Shown here piece after piece: positions 46,241 to 57,600 of a stretch of 64,000 nt of DNA. Position 1 is the first letter of the stretch, and every line of letters begins with the position of its first letter. This DNA is from Omphiscola glabra (taxonomy: Eukaryota; Mollusca; Gastropoda; Lymnaeidae). The DNA lies in contig OZ024794.1 in NCBI GenBank assembly GCA_964017045.1, positions 34,365,182-34,429,181 of the forward strand, written 5' to 3'. The translations under genes and the position numbers were made by a program. The notes under the pieces were generated by a model. It saw only the letters and a program-made list of their open reading frames with translations. It had not been told where the DNA came from and searched no databases.

Positions 46241-46391
46241 TAGATTCTTGGTGATTTTATTAAAATTACATTAAATTGTACATACATATACTTCAGAAGG
46301 CAACTCTTTCAGTCGGGATGTAGGGAAAACAGCTTAAAACCTTTGTCACCATTGAAAAAATTGAAAGCAATAACTTGAAAAAGTGAGGGTC

Positions 46392-46542
46392 GGGGCGTAG
46401 GCCCTTGGGCGGTGAGGTAGCTAGGATTAGTGTCGCCACAAAATACTCTACATTCGCCCCTAAATGTCGCCCTTTAATGTATAGGAAAATAAAATGCTGT
46501 CGGGGGGCGTACCACCCCCCTCCGCCCACCCTCCTACGCCAG
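46392..46542. mobile_element. MITE, probable
   Basis: The left end is near GGGGCGTAGGCCC and the right end is TCCTACGCCAGTG. The interior is a run of zero-coding words (gtcgcc, cgccccta). The target duplication is not clear. Confidence 0.45.
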
Positions 46543-46687
46543 TGTCCTTGGGAGGTTGTGACCTTTGCACTGTTCACACTGCCTTTACGGAAGTTCTATT
46601 TTTTAAAGAAATGCTTATAGAGCACGATAAAGCGGGTCAATGATAACAAGTCTACGTACTTCATTTGCGGCTGAATAGTTTGAAATA

Positions 46688-46909
46688 CAAGGGCTCGCCA
46701 GAGAAATCATGCAGGGCACAACTAGAGGAGGAAGAAGAAGGGGAAGACAGAGAAAAAGATGGGAAGATAACATCAAAGAGTGGACGGGACTAAAACTAGT
46801 CGATGCTATGCGTAGTGCAGATGACAAGAGAGGAATGGAGAAGGATAGTTTTCATGTCAGCTGTGGCGCGCCAACGGTCCAAAGACTAAAGGACATGATG
46901 ATTATTATG
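46688..46909 (+). mobile_element. 5'-truncated RTE-like LINE 3' end, 222 bp, 11-bp TSD
   Basis: Flanked by agtttgaaata (46677-46687) and agtttggaata (46910-46920), 10 of 11. The insert codes for LAREIMQGTTRG, GRQRKRWEDNIKEWTG and DAMRSAD before a frameshift, and ends in catgatgattatt. Same family as 20991-21390. Confidence 0.9.
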
Positions 46910-46920
46910 AGTTTGGAATA

Positions 46921-47481
46921 GCAAAATTTAAAGAAACCGGGCAGGGGGGAAAAAATCTATTGGCTAAAACATTATATAACCCCACGGAGCTATAGCTGAA
47001 AGTCTTATCCATCCACTGATCAAATGTTACAATTGAAAATCTTCCAGAATCAGTTGGTGGTTGGTCGATGTAGGCGGCATGGTAGCGGTCTCCTTATCAT
47101 TTAATTTATAATACGAGTTTTAATTGAGGGTCGGGAGTCGGGGGGGCCGAAATCAGACTTTAAACTGTGGGCAGCTTTGATTTTCGTTAGGGACTGGTTG
47201 ATGTTGCCATAAATAGTGTTGAAACTATAAATAATATGGACCGCAGTCCGGATAAGTCGGAGTTCAAAACAGGATTTTTCAGGATTTTTTTTTACAGAGG
47301 CCTAAGTATCCGGATCATTATTTTGGATTTAAAAAAAAATAAAATCCAGATTTCTTTAATTTTTTTAATTTGTTTTTATTCATTTTTTTTTGTCGTAAGC
47401 CCCAAAATAAATAATAATAAATCAAACAAAACTTTAAAAACACAACTAATTACGCAACTGTTACTGAAAAATGACCTAATA
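46921..47481. other. intergenic, no gene seen
   Basis: AT-rich; no gene. The frame at 47236-47592 runs into the next MITE. Confidence 0.5.
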
Positions 47482-47489
47482 TCTATAGT

Positions 47490-47652
47490 CAGGGGCGTAA
47501 CTGGGTTTTTGACACCCTTGGCTAATTTATTTTTGGCGCCCTTGATATTTAATAAAAATTTAAAACTTAGAGATTTAGCGGCGCCCTTTTGAACTGGCGC
47601 AGGCCGGCGCCCTTGGCAACTGCCCCAATGCCAAGCCGTTGTTACGCCACTG
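47490..47652. mobile_element. hAT-like MITE, 163 bp, perfect 8-bp TSD
   Basis: The ends are CAGGGGCGTAAC and GTTACGCCACTG. The duplication tctatagt is perfect at 47482-47489 and 47653-47660. It is nearly identical to 36142-36303, so this subfamily moved comparatively recently. Confidence 0.9.
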
Positions 47653-47660
47653 TCTATAGT

Positions 47661-47964
47661 ACTTTCGCCCCCTTGGTAGGAGGAGAAGCCCCTCTTCGAT
47701 CGAAATGAATCAACGCATAGTGCTTGAAACTTGAGATGTGAACACCTGTTTCATCTTTAAAATGAGATATTGATTTGGCAATCCCGTTATATCCATCAAT
47801 TACCACCCTGTTACAATGTCAACCTCTGCTCCCCCCCCCGCCCCCCTCCCCCCCCCCCCCGTCTCCTGCCACGCAGCGGCAACTTAAAATATATCCAATA
47901 TGCACAGTCCCGGGTTAAGACCCCCCTCAAAAAAATTAATGCCATATCAGCCGGCCCTTGTTAG
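47661..47964. other. intergenic, no gene seen
   Basis: C-rich block at 47831-47860. No gene. Confidence 0.45.
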
Positions 47965-48400
47965 TGCTCCCTATGTAGGCTGCGTTGATATTGCTCCCTA
48001 TGTAGGCTGCGTTGATATTGCTCCCTATTTAGGTTGCGTGGCTATTGCTCCCTATGTAGGCTGCGTTGATATTGCTCCCTATGTAGGCTGCGTTGATATT
48101 GCTCCCTATTTAGGTTGCGTGGCTATTGCTCCCTGTGTAGGCTGCGTTGATATTGCTCCTTATGTAGGCTGCGTTGATATTGCTCCCTATGTAGGCTGCG
48201 TTGATATTGCTCCTTATGTAGGCTGCGTTGCTATTACTCCCTATGTAGGCTGCGTTGATATTGCTCCCTATGTAGGCTGCGTTGATATTGCTCCCTATGT
48301 AGGCTGCGTTGATATTGCTCCTTATGTAGGCTGCGTTGATATTGCTCCCTATGTAGGCTGCCTTGCTATTGCTCCCTATGTAGGCTGCGTTCCTCTGCCC
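47965..48400. repeat. 27-bp tandem repeat, about 16 copies
   Basis: The unit is ggctgcgttgatattgctcc plus ctatgta. A three-unit higher order is visible at the left (the ggttgcgtggctattg variant recurs). The 9-codon period gives a 174-codon + frame (PYVGCVDIA repeated) and a 115-codon minus frame. There is no promoter, splice or domain support, so I treat both as artefacts. Confidence 0.93.
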
Positions 48401-48512
48401 AAACAAAATCTTTTCTTTCGATAACCCATAAAAAGAGCGACATAAAAAAAACAACATTGTCTGACAAATAACAAATCCTTTTTTTTTATTTTACACTTTT
48501 GGTGGCTTACGT

Positions 48513-48597
48513 CGCTGCCCCAGTTAGCTGACCCAGTTAGCTGCCCCAGTTAGCTGCCCCAGTTAGCTTTCCCAGTTAGCTGACCCAGTTAGCTGAC
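48513..48597. repeat. 13-14 bp tandem repeat (cagttagctgcccc)
   Basis: Six to seven copies with gacc, gccc and ttcc variants. Confidence 0.85.
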
Positions 48598-48723
48598 ATT
48601 AAAATGTTAATTCTAATTCATCCCAGCTGTCATCAAAAGACGACAGTCTCACATAATGCTCACTTTGGTGTTACCGTCTAAGGAAAATTTTACCACTTGT
48701 TTTTTTTTTTTGTTTTTTTTTCT

Positions 48724-48860
48724 AGGGCCGTCGCATGGTCCCCGCAACCCCTTGAGGCTGCAAGGGGCCTCGGATATTTAAGAGGCCCAACGTCGTGATA
48801 TGGAAATAAATTAACTATCATCTTTGAATGCTGAGGCCTCCAATAGTTACGTCATTGATA
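48724..48860 (+). repeat. dispersed repeat (relative of 38628-38820)
   Basis: Shares gggcctcggatatttaa, gtcgtgatatgg and ctccaatagttacgtc with the copy at 38628. Ends near gatacgccccttga, reminiscent of the local MITE termini. Confidence 0.6.
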
Positions 48861-49389
48861 CGCCCCTTGAAAGACTTTTACACCTTTAAATGTAACAAAT
48901 GTTTGTGTGACTGAAACACAGATTTATTTCAAAAGCGTCAACTTTTAAACTGTACTCACGTGTTTTTCTCCATATGATTGCTGGATTAAAAGCTCATCTT
49001 CAAATAAAATATTTTTTCTGTAATGCCAGTGTGTTCGAGCTTTCAACTATCGAATTTCTCGTCTTAAATGTTATTATTACGTTTCAAATTGTTTTTATTA
49101 TTATTATTAAACAGCGCAAAAAAAATCGTTTGTTGTCTCCTTTCAATCTTCATTTATGTAACCCATGCGTTTTTTGTTTTCTTCTCATCTCTCCCGTCAT
49201 CGCACGAGGACAGTCGCTCAAAAGCCGCCCTTCGATGATAATCATCATCTCCGTTAAAAATGTTCGGCTTGTGTTATTTCCCTTACTTCTTTCTCTTTTC
49301 CCGATTTATAAATTGCTTTATATATATATTTATAAATAGAATTCTTTCAATACCACAACAATTTCTTTAAAGTAAGGATTCTTTGTCAC
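48861..49389. other. intergenic, no gene seen
   Basis: AT-rich. The 121-codon frame at 48974-49339 shows no recognisable domain and no splice context. Confidence 0.5.
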
Positions 49390-49805
49390 GGCGCCTCTAA
49401 AAGACGCGAGGTCCCTAAAAGCCACGAGGCCCCTAAAAGCCGCGAGGCCCCTAAAAGCCGCGAGGCCCCTAAAATACGCGAGGCCCCTAAAAGACGCGAG
49501 GCCCCTTAAAGACGCGAGGCCCCTAAAAGACGCGAGGCCCCTAAAATCCGCGAGGCCCCTAAAAGTCACGAGGCCCTTAAAAGCCGTAAGGCCCCTAAGA
49601 TCCGAGAGGCCCCTAAGATCCGAGAGGCCCCTAAAAGCCGAGAAACCCTTTAAATGCCGTAAGGCCCCTAAAAACCACGAGGCCTCTAAAAGCCGCCAGG
49701 CCCCAAAAATCCGCGCGGCCCCTTAAAGACGAGAACGCCCCTAAATGCCACGAGGCCCCTAAAAGCCCTCACTGAGGCCTTTAAAAGCCGTGAGACCCCT
49801 AACCA
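49390..49805. repeat. 18-bp tandem repeat, about 23 copies
   Basis: The unit is gaggcccctaaaagmcgc, with many variants. The left half is homogeneous and the right half (after 49600) decays. The minus frame (RGLASF) is an artefact. Confidence 0.92.
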
Positions 49806-49839
49806 CGTGCCTCAATTTTCTTTATGTTAATCAGGCAAT

Positions 49840-49965
49840 GAATGCATACAAACACGTCAGGCACTGAATACACACAAACATGTCAGGCACTGAATACACG
49901 CAAACATTTCAGGCACTGAATACATACAAAGAGGTCAGGCACTGAATACACACAAACAAGCATAT
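49840..49965. repeat. about 27-bp tandem repeat, 5 copies
   Basis: The unit is caggcactgaatacacacaa plus acatgt. Confidence 0.88.
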
Positions 49966-50026
49966 GTTAATCTCTGCTGTTTCTCGCTTTGGCTGATTTT
50001 CTTGCATTATTAATATACAGAACTAA

Positions 50027-50048
50027 CCCCCCCCCCCCCCCCCCCCCC
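50027..50048. repeat. 22-base C run
   Basis: The longest poly-C run in the window, followed by a T run. Length is likely to be unstable in replication and in sequencing. Confidence 0.85.
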
Positions 50049-50113
50049 ACTTTTTTTTTTTACACCGTCACCAAAAAATAAATGAATGAATAAATAATTG
50101 GATCGAAATTATT

Positions 50114-50117
<4 letters not shown>

Positions 50118-50152
<35 letters not shown>

Positions 50153-50188
50153 CTCTCATTCTCTCATTCTCTCATTCTCTCATTCTAT
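50118..50188. repeat. (ct)n then (tctcat)n microsatellite
   Basis: About 16 ct units followed by five cattct units. Confidence 0.95.
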
Positions 50189-51125
50189 CTTCCCCAGCCC
50201 TTTTTACCATTTTTTAATCTTTGTCTATGTCTGTATTCATTATTAAAAAGTGATGATTTATTTACAACCAAATAACTCTTTATATTCCCGTAGAAAAACA
50301 GAGATAAATTGCCAGAGTGGCGTTGTGTATAATGTCAAAAAATAATCATGGGTGATACCTTTTTCTGGCTTTCTGACGCTTGTAAATAAATATAGAAAAC
50401 ATGGACGTTGTGTTTGTTTGTTATTGCGTTAAAACGTTGAATAACCTTATTCTACACCGAACGCTGAATATCAATGTGGTTATATTTAATTTGAAAATTG
50501 CAAACAATATGTGAGTGTAGCACATTACAGATTATGGAAATCATTTTTTTTTTAAAAGGAGAAGTAAAAATTGACCATTCTCGTGGTTTTCTTGTTCGTT
50601 TTTTTGGGGGGAGGGGGTGGGGGGAGTGGGGGACGGGACATCTCTTTAAATGAATTATGGTCCTTGGACTATGTCAATGCACTCGGCGATTCTCTACTGG
50701 TCTTGGCAAGATGACATGGAGACATGACTCTTACACATTACCAATACCGTCTTCAGTTAGAAGAAACAATCAAAATATCAATACTTACGCCTAATACAAA
50801 CATTAGTTTTTGAAATAATAACATCATGACCCCAAAGCTGTCTACACTTCTTTAACGGTACATAACAACGAAGGCATTTACCTATTTACAACTAATAAGG
50901 CCAAGGTTTCCACCAGTAGAGCCTTTAGTGAACTGAAGCACTCCTTATTTTACCCAAAAAAATTTAATGTCATACATTGTAATGATTTTTCTTTCTTTCT
51001 TTGATGCCTCCACATAATATTTAATGCTATGATAAATAATTCATAACGTCAGAGGTCAACGTCCTTTGCTGAGAAAAATGTGACAAAATTTTAAGTTATT
51101 TTTTTTTTTAAATGCTTGCAATGAA
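50189..51125. other. intergenic, no gene seen
   Basis: AT-rich unique sequence with a G-rich patch at 50605-50640. No gene. Confidence 0.5.
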
Positions 51126-51575
51126 CTGTGAACTTCACACTTCCGGTGACGGGTTGTTCGGTTGTTCCACGTTGACGCACTTCACACTTCCGGTGACGGG
51201 TTGTTCCACGTGTACGCACTTCACACTTCCAGCGACGGGTTGTTCGGTTGTTCCAAGTGTACGCACTTCACACTTCCAGTGACGGGTTGTTCGCTTTTTA
51301 TACGCACTTCACACTTCCAGTGACGGGTTGTTCGGTTGTTCCACGTAGACGCACTTCACACTTCCGGTGACGGGTTGTTCGGTTGTTCCACGTATACGCA
51401 CTTCATACTTCCGGTGACGGGTTGTTCGCTTGTTATACGCACTTCACACTTCCATTGTCGGGTTGTTCCACGTAGACGCACTTCACACTTCCGGTGACGG
51501 GTTGTTCGGTTTTTCCACGTAGACGCACTTCACACTTCCGGTGTCGGGTTGTTCGGTTGTTCCACGTTTAAGCAC
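51126..51575. repeat. about 46-bp tandem repeat, about 10 copies
   Basis: The unit is cacttcacacttccggtgac plus gggttgttcggttgttccacgtntacg. Some copies lack the ggttgtt block (34-38 bp), giving a two-length array. The 4-kb hAT element begins 16-24 bases after its last copy. Confidence 0.9.
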
Positions 51576-51683
51576 TGATCAGAGGTAAGAAGCGGGTCCA
51601 GTGTTTCTTTCAGAAATTTTCCCCCGAGGGGGCACTTTTGACGCACGGGGGGGGGGGGGGGGCAGTGCCTGTTTTTCAGTGGC

Positions 51684-52017
51684 CAGAGGCGTAGCTAAAG
51701 GGTGGCAGATGGGACATATGTCCCCGGGCGCCAGACTAGCAGGGGCATCTAATGGGCATAGTGTTAATGGATGAAAATAATAGGTTTCAGAGTTTAGCCG
51801 GGGAGGGGGTGTAAAAATGAATCTTGTCCCCTGTCATCAAAGACTCATGTCAGTGACGTAGAAGTGGGGGGGGCGAACATTTGGTCTTCCCGGGTGTCAT
51901 TTTTTCTTTAGATAGAGCGGCGGGATTTTCGGACATCTGCAGAGTTTCTATCGAGAAAGGTAGCGTGGAAAAAAAGTTAACCCCCCTAGGGTGGCGCTAA
52001 CACTAGGCACGCCGCTG
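51684..52017 (+). mobile_element. two MITE-like modules inside the hAT element
   Basis: The first starts CAGAGGCGTAGCTAAAGG (51684) and runs to about 51849. The second runs from CAGTGACGTAG (51851) to GGCACGCCGCTG (52017). The same two modules lie in the same order, reverse-complemented, at 12789-13108, so they are part of the shared element. Target duplications are not clear here. Confidence 0.6.
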
Positions 52018-52442
52018 GGCAGTGTATATATCAGCACCAAATTTGGCTGTCATGGCAAGTAATTTTTATCGGGAAGTAGGGCAGCAGAAAATGTGTGATT
52101 GTTTAACAATCAAAAGGTGCATTTTGGAGTATACATGATTCGAATGTTTTGATAAGACTTTCATTTGATCGGGGAGGCATTATGGCGACCAGTGCCAGAC
52201 ACAAACTAAATTCATTTTGGTTGTGGTGTGCCGAAGAAAATCATTTGACACAAGATTAGATTCAAGCCGTTAGTCACATTGATCGACGTCAAGGAAAAAA
52301 AAAAGGTGGGGGGGGGGGGGTAGCAGAAATTGAGGAATCCGAAGAGTTTGAGCAAAAGTGAGGGCAGGTGTTACCTTAATTTAAAAATAATAAATTCAAA
52401 ATGCAGTGATGCATTGTGGTGCAAATTTTTCTTCTTCTTTTT

Positions 52443-52575
52443 CTGTCTATTAAGGGCCCACGATCAATTTATTGATCATTATGGCTCCTATGAATGTAGA
52501 TGGGATTTGCAATGTTTCTGTGCCTGGTGTTGATGCGGATATTTTACTGGTAACTAGAGTTACATAGTGAGGGTA
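52443..52575 (-). mobile_element. CR1-like LINE 3' UTR fragment
   Basis: About 130 bp nearly identical to 26264-26395 (gggcccrcgatca, ttattgatcattatggctcc, gatgggatttgcaatgt). It contains only the 3' end, preceded on + by a (ctt)n-like stretch that corresponds to the LINE tail. It is nested in the 4-kb hAT element. Confidence 0.85.
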
Positions 52576-52659
52576 TCATGCACTGTATTCAATGTATCTT
52601 TAAGACAATGTGTGAAGGAGCATTTCAAACGTTCATATATTTACTGTTAGATGTCTCGT

Positions 52660-53760
52660 GGAAAATGCTAAGAATACATCAACATACACCAACTATATGT
52701 GGACTATAAATCAGGTTATGATAGCATAGACAGGAAATACATGAACGATGCTGTGCTGGAACTTGGAGTCCTTAACAAACTTACCCGACTCATACATTTT
52801 ACGATGGATAACTACAAAAGTAGAATCAAAGTACAGAGGGAGTACTTGAGGGAGTTCCCAATCAATCTGGGCCTCAGACAAGGAAATCCGTGTATCATTT
52901 TCAACATCACTTTAGAAAAAAGCATTAGAAACATACGTGTGAGCATCTGAGAGGTGGTACAGAACAACCATAAGGAACGTTATAAAGCCAGCCACTGCAA
53001 TACCTGGCCTACACAGACGATATAGCGCTACTTGGTAGAAACAGCATTGATGATATAATTAAAACTTTCAGGGAACTTGAAGATGTGACGGTCAAAGCTG
53101 GTCTTGATGTAAATAAAGCGAAGGCAATATTTATGATAATGTCAGGAAATACGCACTGATGACTTCATCAATATGAACATCTACGCCTTTTAGAGGGTAG
53201 CTACTTTCAAATATCTAGGTGTGACTATAAAAAAGCCAGAGGAAATAAAATCGGATGTACAAGAAAGAATAACAGCATGAAACCGTTCTTATTTCAATTT
53301 ACAAAAGCTACTTCAAAGCAAAAATTTCGATAAGGGAACAAAGAAGGAATTATACACCACTGTCACAAGACCAGTAGTGAGACTTGGTTCCTACCAGAAA
53401 AGCAGAGAACCTGCTAAATATATGACCCGATGATAGACAATTTTGTTTTGGGAATCCGTACAAACTAAGAGCTATATCAATTGTACAAATACCCATCCAT
53501 AGTCACAACAATATTAAAAAAAAAGACAGACTGCCCTAGGCAGGACACATTGAAAGGATGCCGGATTCTGGAGCAACAAAAACGATCTACAGGCAGAAAC
53601 CTATGGGCAGACGGCTCACCGGTCGACCAAGACTGAGATGGATTTACGATGTAGAGAAGGGCTTACAAAGGTTGGGGTTCGCACATGGAGGTGTAAAGCG
53701 ATGGATCGATCCCAATGGAAGAATGGGGTGGAGCAGGCCAGGGCCCTAAATGGGATGAAG
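52660..53760 (+). pseudogene. RTE-like LINE reverse transcriptase, broken
   Basis: Three frames carry successive RT motifs: DYKSGYDSIDRKYM (block A with the first catalytic Asp, at 52702), GLRQGNPCIIFNITLEKS (block B), then in another frame LAYTDDIALLGRN with YTDD at 53010-53021, where an active RT has YADD or similar. A C-terminal piece follows at 53540-53750 (GHIERMPDSG, LTGRPRLRWIYDVEKGL, LGFAHG). Frame changes and stops separate the pieces and the endonuclease is absent. It is nested in the 4-kb hAT element. Confidence 0.88.
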
Positions 53761-53849
53761 CGCCACTGATGTAAACATTTCAGACATTTGGGTGGAAAGC
53801 GCTAGAAATAACGATAATAACAGGACATCACTAACTCTTCCACCAGCAC

Positions 53850-55520
53850 AATATTAAATAAATTCAGTCCAATTGGGATCCCTTAGGGTATGTTTTTTAT
53901 CGAGAGATACTCCTTAGCTCAGACTCGCCCCTTAAAACTTTATAGGCCCCGGAAATTTTTTGATAAATTCAAAATGCAAGAATGCATTTTTTTTAAAATA
54001 CCGTAGTTAAATTTAGTTTCGCATCATTAAACACTTAACTGTAGAGCAACGGGAGAGATGCTAGTTAAGATTTTATGTGTCATTTGACATAAGAGCCATC
54101 GTACAAGCGACGTCTCTGCTTGACTAAGTGTGGTATGCAAACATTTTTTTAAAATTGAAAAGTAATGTATTTTTAAAGTTATTATTTTTAAATATTTTTG
54201 GGATCAACTACATAAAAATAATGAATTTACTACAAAATATTTGTAAAATTAAGAAAAAAGACTTCCTTCCAAAAAAGGTATCCATCCCAAAAAAGAAATG
54301 CTAAAATAGTTTTACATTTTGAACGAAAAAGAAAAACCAAAAACATACGTTTATTTCAAAATATTTCCAAGTTTCACCAAAGTCAAAAAGAAAAAAAGCT
54401 TTTCTGTACAAAAGGCTATAGAATATATCTTTATGGGTTTTCAAAATTGATATTTATTTATAAATCATATGTAACCGATATAATTGTTTAGAAGTCAAGA
54501 ATTGTTTACAAAAGACTCATATATTTATTAATGTGTGATTTTTTTTCGTATAAATTATTAAAGTTTCAATTCTCAATACTCAGTTGATTTAAATGTTAAT
54601 TAAGAAATTTAGACTACTATAATTTGCTTCAGATCATTACAACTTGCCTCTTCGATATTATACTTGAAAACTATTTTTTTACCAATTCCATATAATTTTT
54701 TTTAACTACTACCAAAAATGGCATTTACAAGAAAATCGAAATACTCAAATGTTTTTTATTCGTTGTTTAAATATATATTATATTCTTTCTACTGGATTAT
54801 CATCTTAAAATATTTTTTTTTAATAGTTCAAACAGCTGGGGAAGATTGTTTATTATTATTATATTAACAGACAAAAGTCATTGGGGATTTAATAACTAAA
54901 GACTTTTTTTAAAAATCATTTTACTCTGTTCCCGAAACTGTGTTAAAAAATTAGAAACACTCGATTTAATAATTATGATGAAATGTCCACTATTTGTATG
55001 TAACCACTAAATTCCTAATTTTTTGTTTTAAAATTATTATTATTTTTAAATTTTCATTTTATCTATGTGGGCATACATCTATGGAATCTACTACATTAAA
55101 ATGTTTGCTAAAAATGATTTTTTAAAGCATGATGCTATTATACAATATAAATATAATTTAAAAACAGATTGCACATGTTTTTTTTATTAGCAAGAACTAT
55201 ATTTAAAAAGTCTTTCAACTTTCTCAGCTGCAAAATGTAATTAAATAAAAGATACCGATATTTGCGAATCAGAAAAAGTAAGATTTAGCTTATGATCAGG
55301 AGCGGCCAATTTTCAAAACAATACCATATTTAAAATCGATATCTGCGAGCCTGTAACAAGATTAACCTGAACGCTATGGATCATCAATATATATCGAACA
55401 AAGCGATATTTTATTTGTTCCAAAAATTGTTATCGATTAAAGGCACACATTTCAATAACTTTTTAAAATTTTATAAAAATTAAATTTAGAGTAGTTGTTT
55501 TTTTTTAATTATTTTTTCTT
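53850..55520. other. AT-rich interior of the hAT element, no ORF
   Basis: Very AT-rich, without an open frame over 60 codons. The part near 53935-54000 (tcgccccttaaa, caagaatgcatttt) matches the interior of the 12092-13196 copy. The remainder is absent from that copy. Confidence 0.65.
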
Positions 55521-55612
55521 ACACATTTTCCCCCGGGGGGCACTTGACTTGCTCCGGGGGGTAGTGCCCCCCCCCCCCCGGAGGTATGCCTGAAAGAAAC
55601 ACTGAGCGGGTC

Positions 55613-55889
55613 CATGAAAATTAAAATGCAATGACTTAGTGTGATCAAATCCCTATGAAAATGCCATGACTTAGTGCTATCGTATCCCTATAATTTTTTA
55701 ATGAAACAACCTCTGAAAACAAGTTCTTCGTATAAATCCTTTATAAAATGTAATATGGAGCAAAGGGGTGTGGCTGAAAGTTTGAAAAAATATGCATACA
55801 AGTAACGCACTTTATAAGAATCCCAAATAATGCCCACCCCCATTACTGGCAACTGCACAATTTTTCACGCCCTCCAATATAAAAAGTTT
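55613..55889. other. intergenic, no gene seen
   Basis: A short duplication (aaaatgccatgacttagtg-like, near 55625 and 55657). Nothing else. Confidence 0.45.
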
Positions 55890-56165
55890 TTTTTAAAGAA
55901 TCTCATTTAGCGCAGTTATGGGGGTTTTTATTTCGTGAAATCAGTGACGTCATATTTCCTTCATCCTTCCCTTGAAAAACAGGACGACTTATTTTTGGGG
56001 GAGTTGGGGTGGGACTGAAAATTTTATAAAATGTGTTGTCGTCGGCAACGAGTCTATGTGCCAAGTTTTCAGCTCGATAGGTTAACAGGAAGTGGGTCAT
56101 TTAGACATCCGAAGATTTTGCCAACCACGAGCAAAAGCGAAGTTAATATAAAGGATTTAAACATG
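55890..56165 (-). repeat. dispersed repeat (Helitron-like), two-part
   Basis: 55890-55935 shares aagaatctcatttagcgcag with the Helitron-like copies at 36.9 and 45.2 kb. 55935-56165 is the inverted counterpart of 28592-28840 (ccaagttttcagctcgatag, gaagtgggtcattta, aatataaaggattta). The junction suggests a chimera of two elements or one larger family. Confidence 0.72.
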
Positions 56166-57330
56166 CCTGCGTGCCAAGAGACAAGAATTATTAATCTGTA
56201 GGGACATATTACCTCTCGGAAATATCCAATAAATCAAAGTTCGGGAGCATAACAACAAAATATCTCTTGTTCGTTGACGCATTATCTCATGTGCTCGCAC
56301 ACGCATTGCATGAAAAAAAAATTGTTATCAACCCTCTATAAACTCTTACACCCAAGCGTAGGAGTACTTGTTATTAAAAAAGTATAGCCTATAGCCTACT
56401 TGTATACGTTTTGTAAATATTCCCGATTCAGTCAAAGTAAGTAATTATAGGAGATAAATAGCTTGCATCAATGTTTCATGGGTATGTAGGGATGACATAA
56501 GATCAATAAAGTTTTTTTTTTAATTTTGTGAATATTTAAATACAACATATTCACATATTCTTCTGGCTTGTGTATAATTCCTTGCTAAGGAAACTGAAAT
56601 AATTTATATACATTATACAGGCCTTCATTTTATATTGTCACTTTTGAAAGTCATTGTCAACAGTCGTTTTAATAATAATTATTGTTTAGTAATTTTAGTG
56701 CAGAACATTTTCTTAAAAATAACTTACGTTGATAAATGAAAGTCAGTCATTTAAAAAATGTTAATTAAATTAATTAGCATTGAAATAATATCTTACTACA
56801 TAGTACAAACATAAGCATTCATATTCTTTTATTCCGTGAAAAAATCTGGCATAACAATTGCCATTTAGACAACTTCCGTTGCGTTGGACAGGATGGATAC
56901 GATACGATAATGGTTTAGAAGAGGAATACTATTATTACACTTTTCTCCACTTTTATTTTCATTCAGGTGATTTTGACTAATATCAGATAATTGTAATTTG
57001 CTTTATTTGAAAGTCAAATGTTGAAATTAAACATTTTTGTTCCTAAACTTTTCTTGATTAAATTAAATAGGACTCAAAGAGATGAAAACATAAATAATTG
57101 AGAATCAAGTTAAATTAGTCTTATATTATAAGTCTAATTAGATAAAGAGTGAAATAGTTACAGTAAATTAGTAAATCATTCATAGTTAGTAAGGCTTGTT
57201 TGCTCAGAAAATGAAGTGACCACTAACTGAAATTGTACCTGAGTTGGAGAAGACTTAACTAACTTACCAAGAGTGCCAAGACTTTTGACTTTTGAAGTAG
57301 TTTTGAACGAGTTGACTCCAGTTGAGTAAC
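56166..57330. other. AT-rich upstream of GALNT gene, no exon assigned
   Basis: Low-complexity AT-rich sequence without minisatellites. A promoter or non-coding first exon of the GALNT gene may lie here or further upstream, but I cannot point to it. Confidence 0.45.
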
Positions 57331-57338
57331 ACATTCAG

Positions 57339-57592
57339 GGTAAATGCGAAGAGATAGCACCGCGTTTTTACCTTGGTCGCCAACTTGAATGAAACGTTTA
57401 AAAACAATGAAAAAATTTCGGCTAATTCAGATAGATCGTACCTCATCATTAGGTTTAGGGATCGATTTAAATCTATCCCTAAACCTAACCTGAATCCTAA
57501 ATGTATCCCTAACCAGGGTTTTGACCCTATTGATTAGAACCAAGCCAAGGTTTTGCAAATGAAGTCACGGTGCTATCTCTTTGCATTAGCCG
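57339..57592. mobile_element. MITE, 254 bp, 8-bp TSD (relative of 62453-62678)
   Basis: The ends are inverted: GGTAAATGCGAAGAGATAGC on the left and the complement of CGGCTAATGCAAAGAGATAG on the right. The duplication acattcag is perfect at 57331-57338 and 57593-57600. The interior holds accgcgtttttacc and copies of ctatccctaaacctaacctg. Superfamily not decided; the ends are not the CAG type. Confidence 0.8.
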
Positions 57593-57600
57593 ACATTCAG

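Larger units (their letters stand above)
51599..55604 (+). mobile_element. 4.0 kb hAT-family element with perfect TIR and 8-bp TSD
   Basis: The termini CAGTGTTTCTTTCAG (51599-51613) and CTGAAAGAAACACTG (55590-55604) are perfect inverted repeats. The target duplication agcgggtc is perfect at 51591-51598 and 55605-55612. Inside are two MITE-like modules (51684-52017), sequence shared with the 1.1 kb copy at 12092-13196, a CR1-like LINE end, an RTE-like RT fragment, and 1.7 kb of AT-rich sequence. No hAT transposase is recognisable, so it needed one in trans. The shared segments flanking the LINEs (to about 52330 and from about 53935) show the LINEs entered later. Confidence 0.88.

Noticed and set aside
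47900..48424. 174-codon frame with PYVGCVDIA repeats
   Set aside because: A 27-bp array read in one phase, with an equally open minus strand. Repetition alone explains it.
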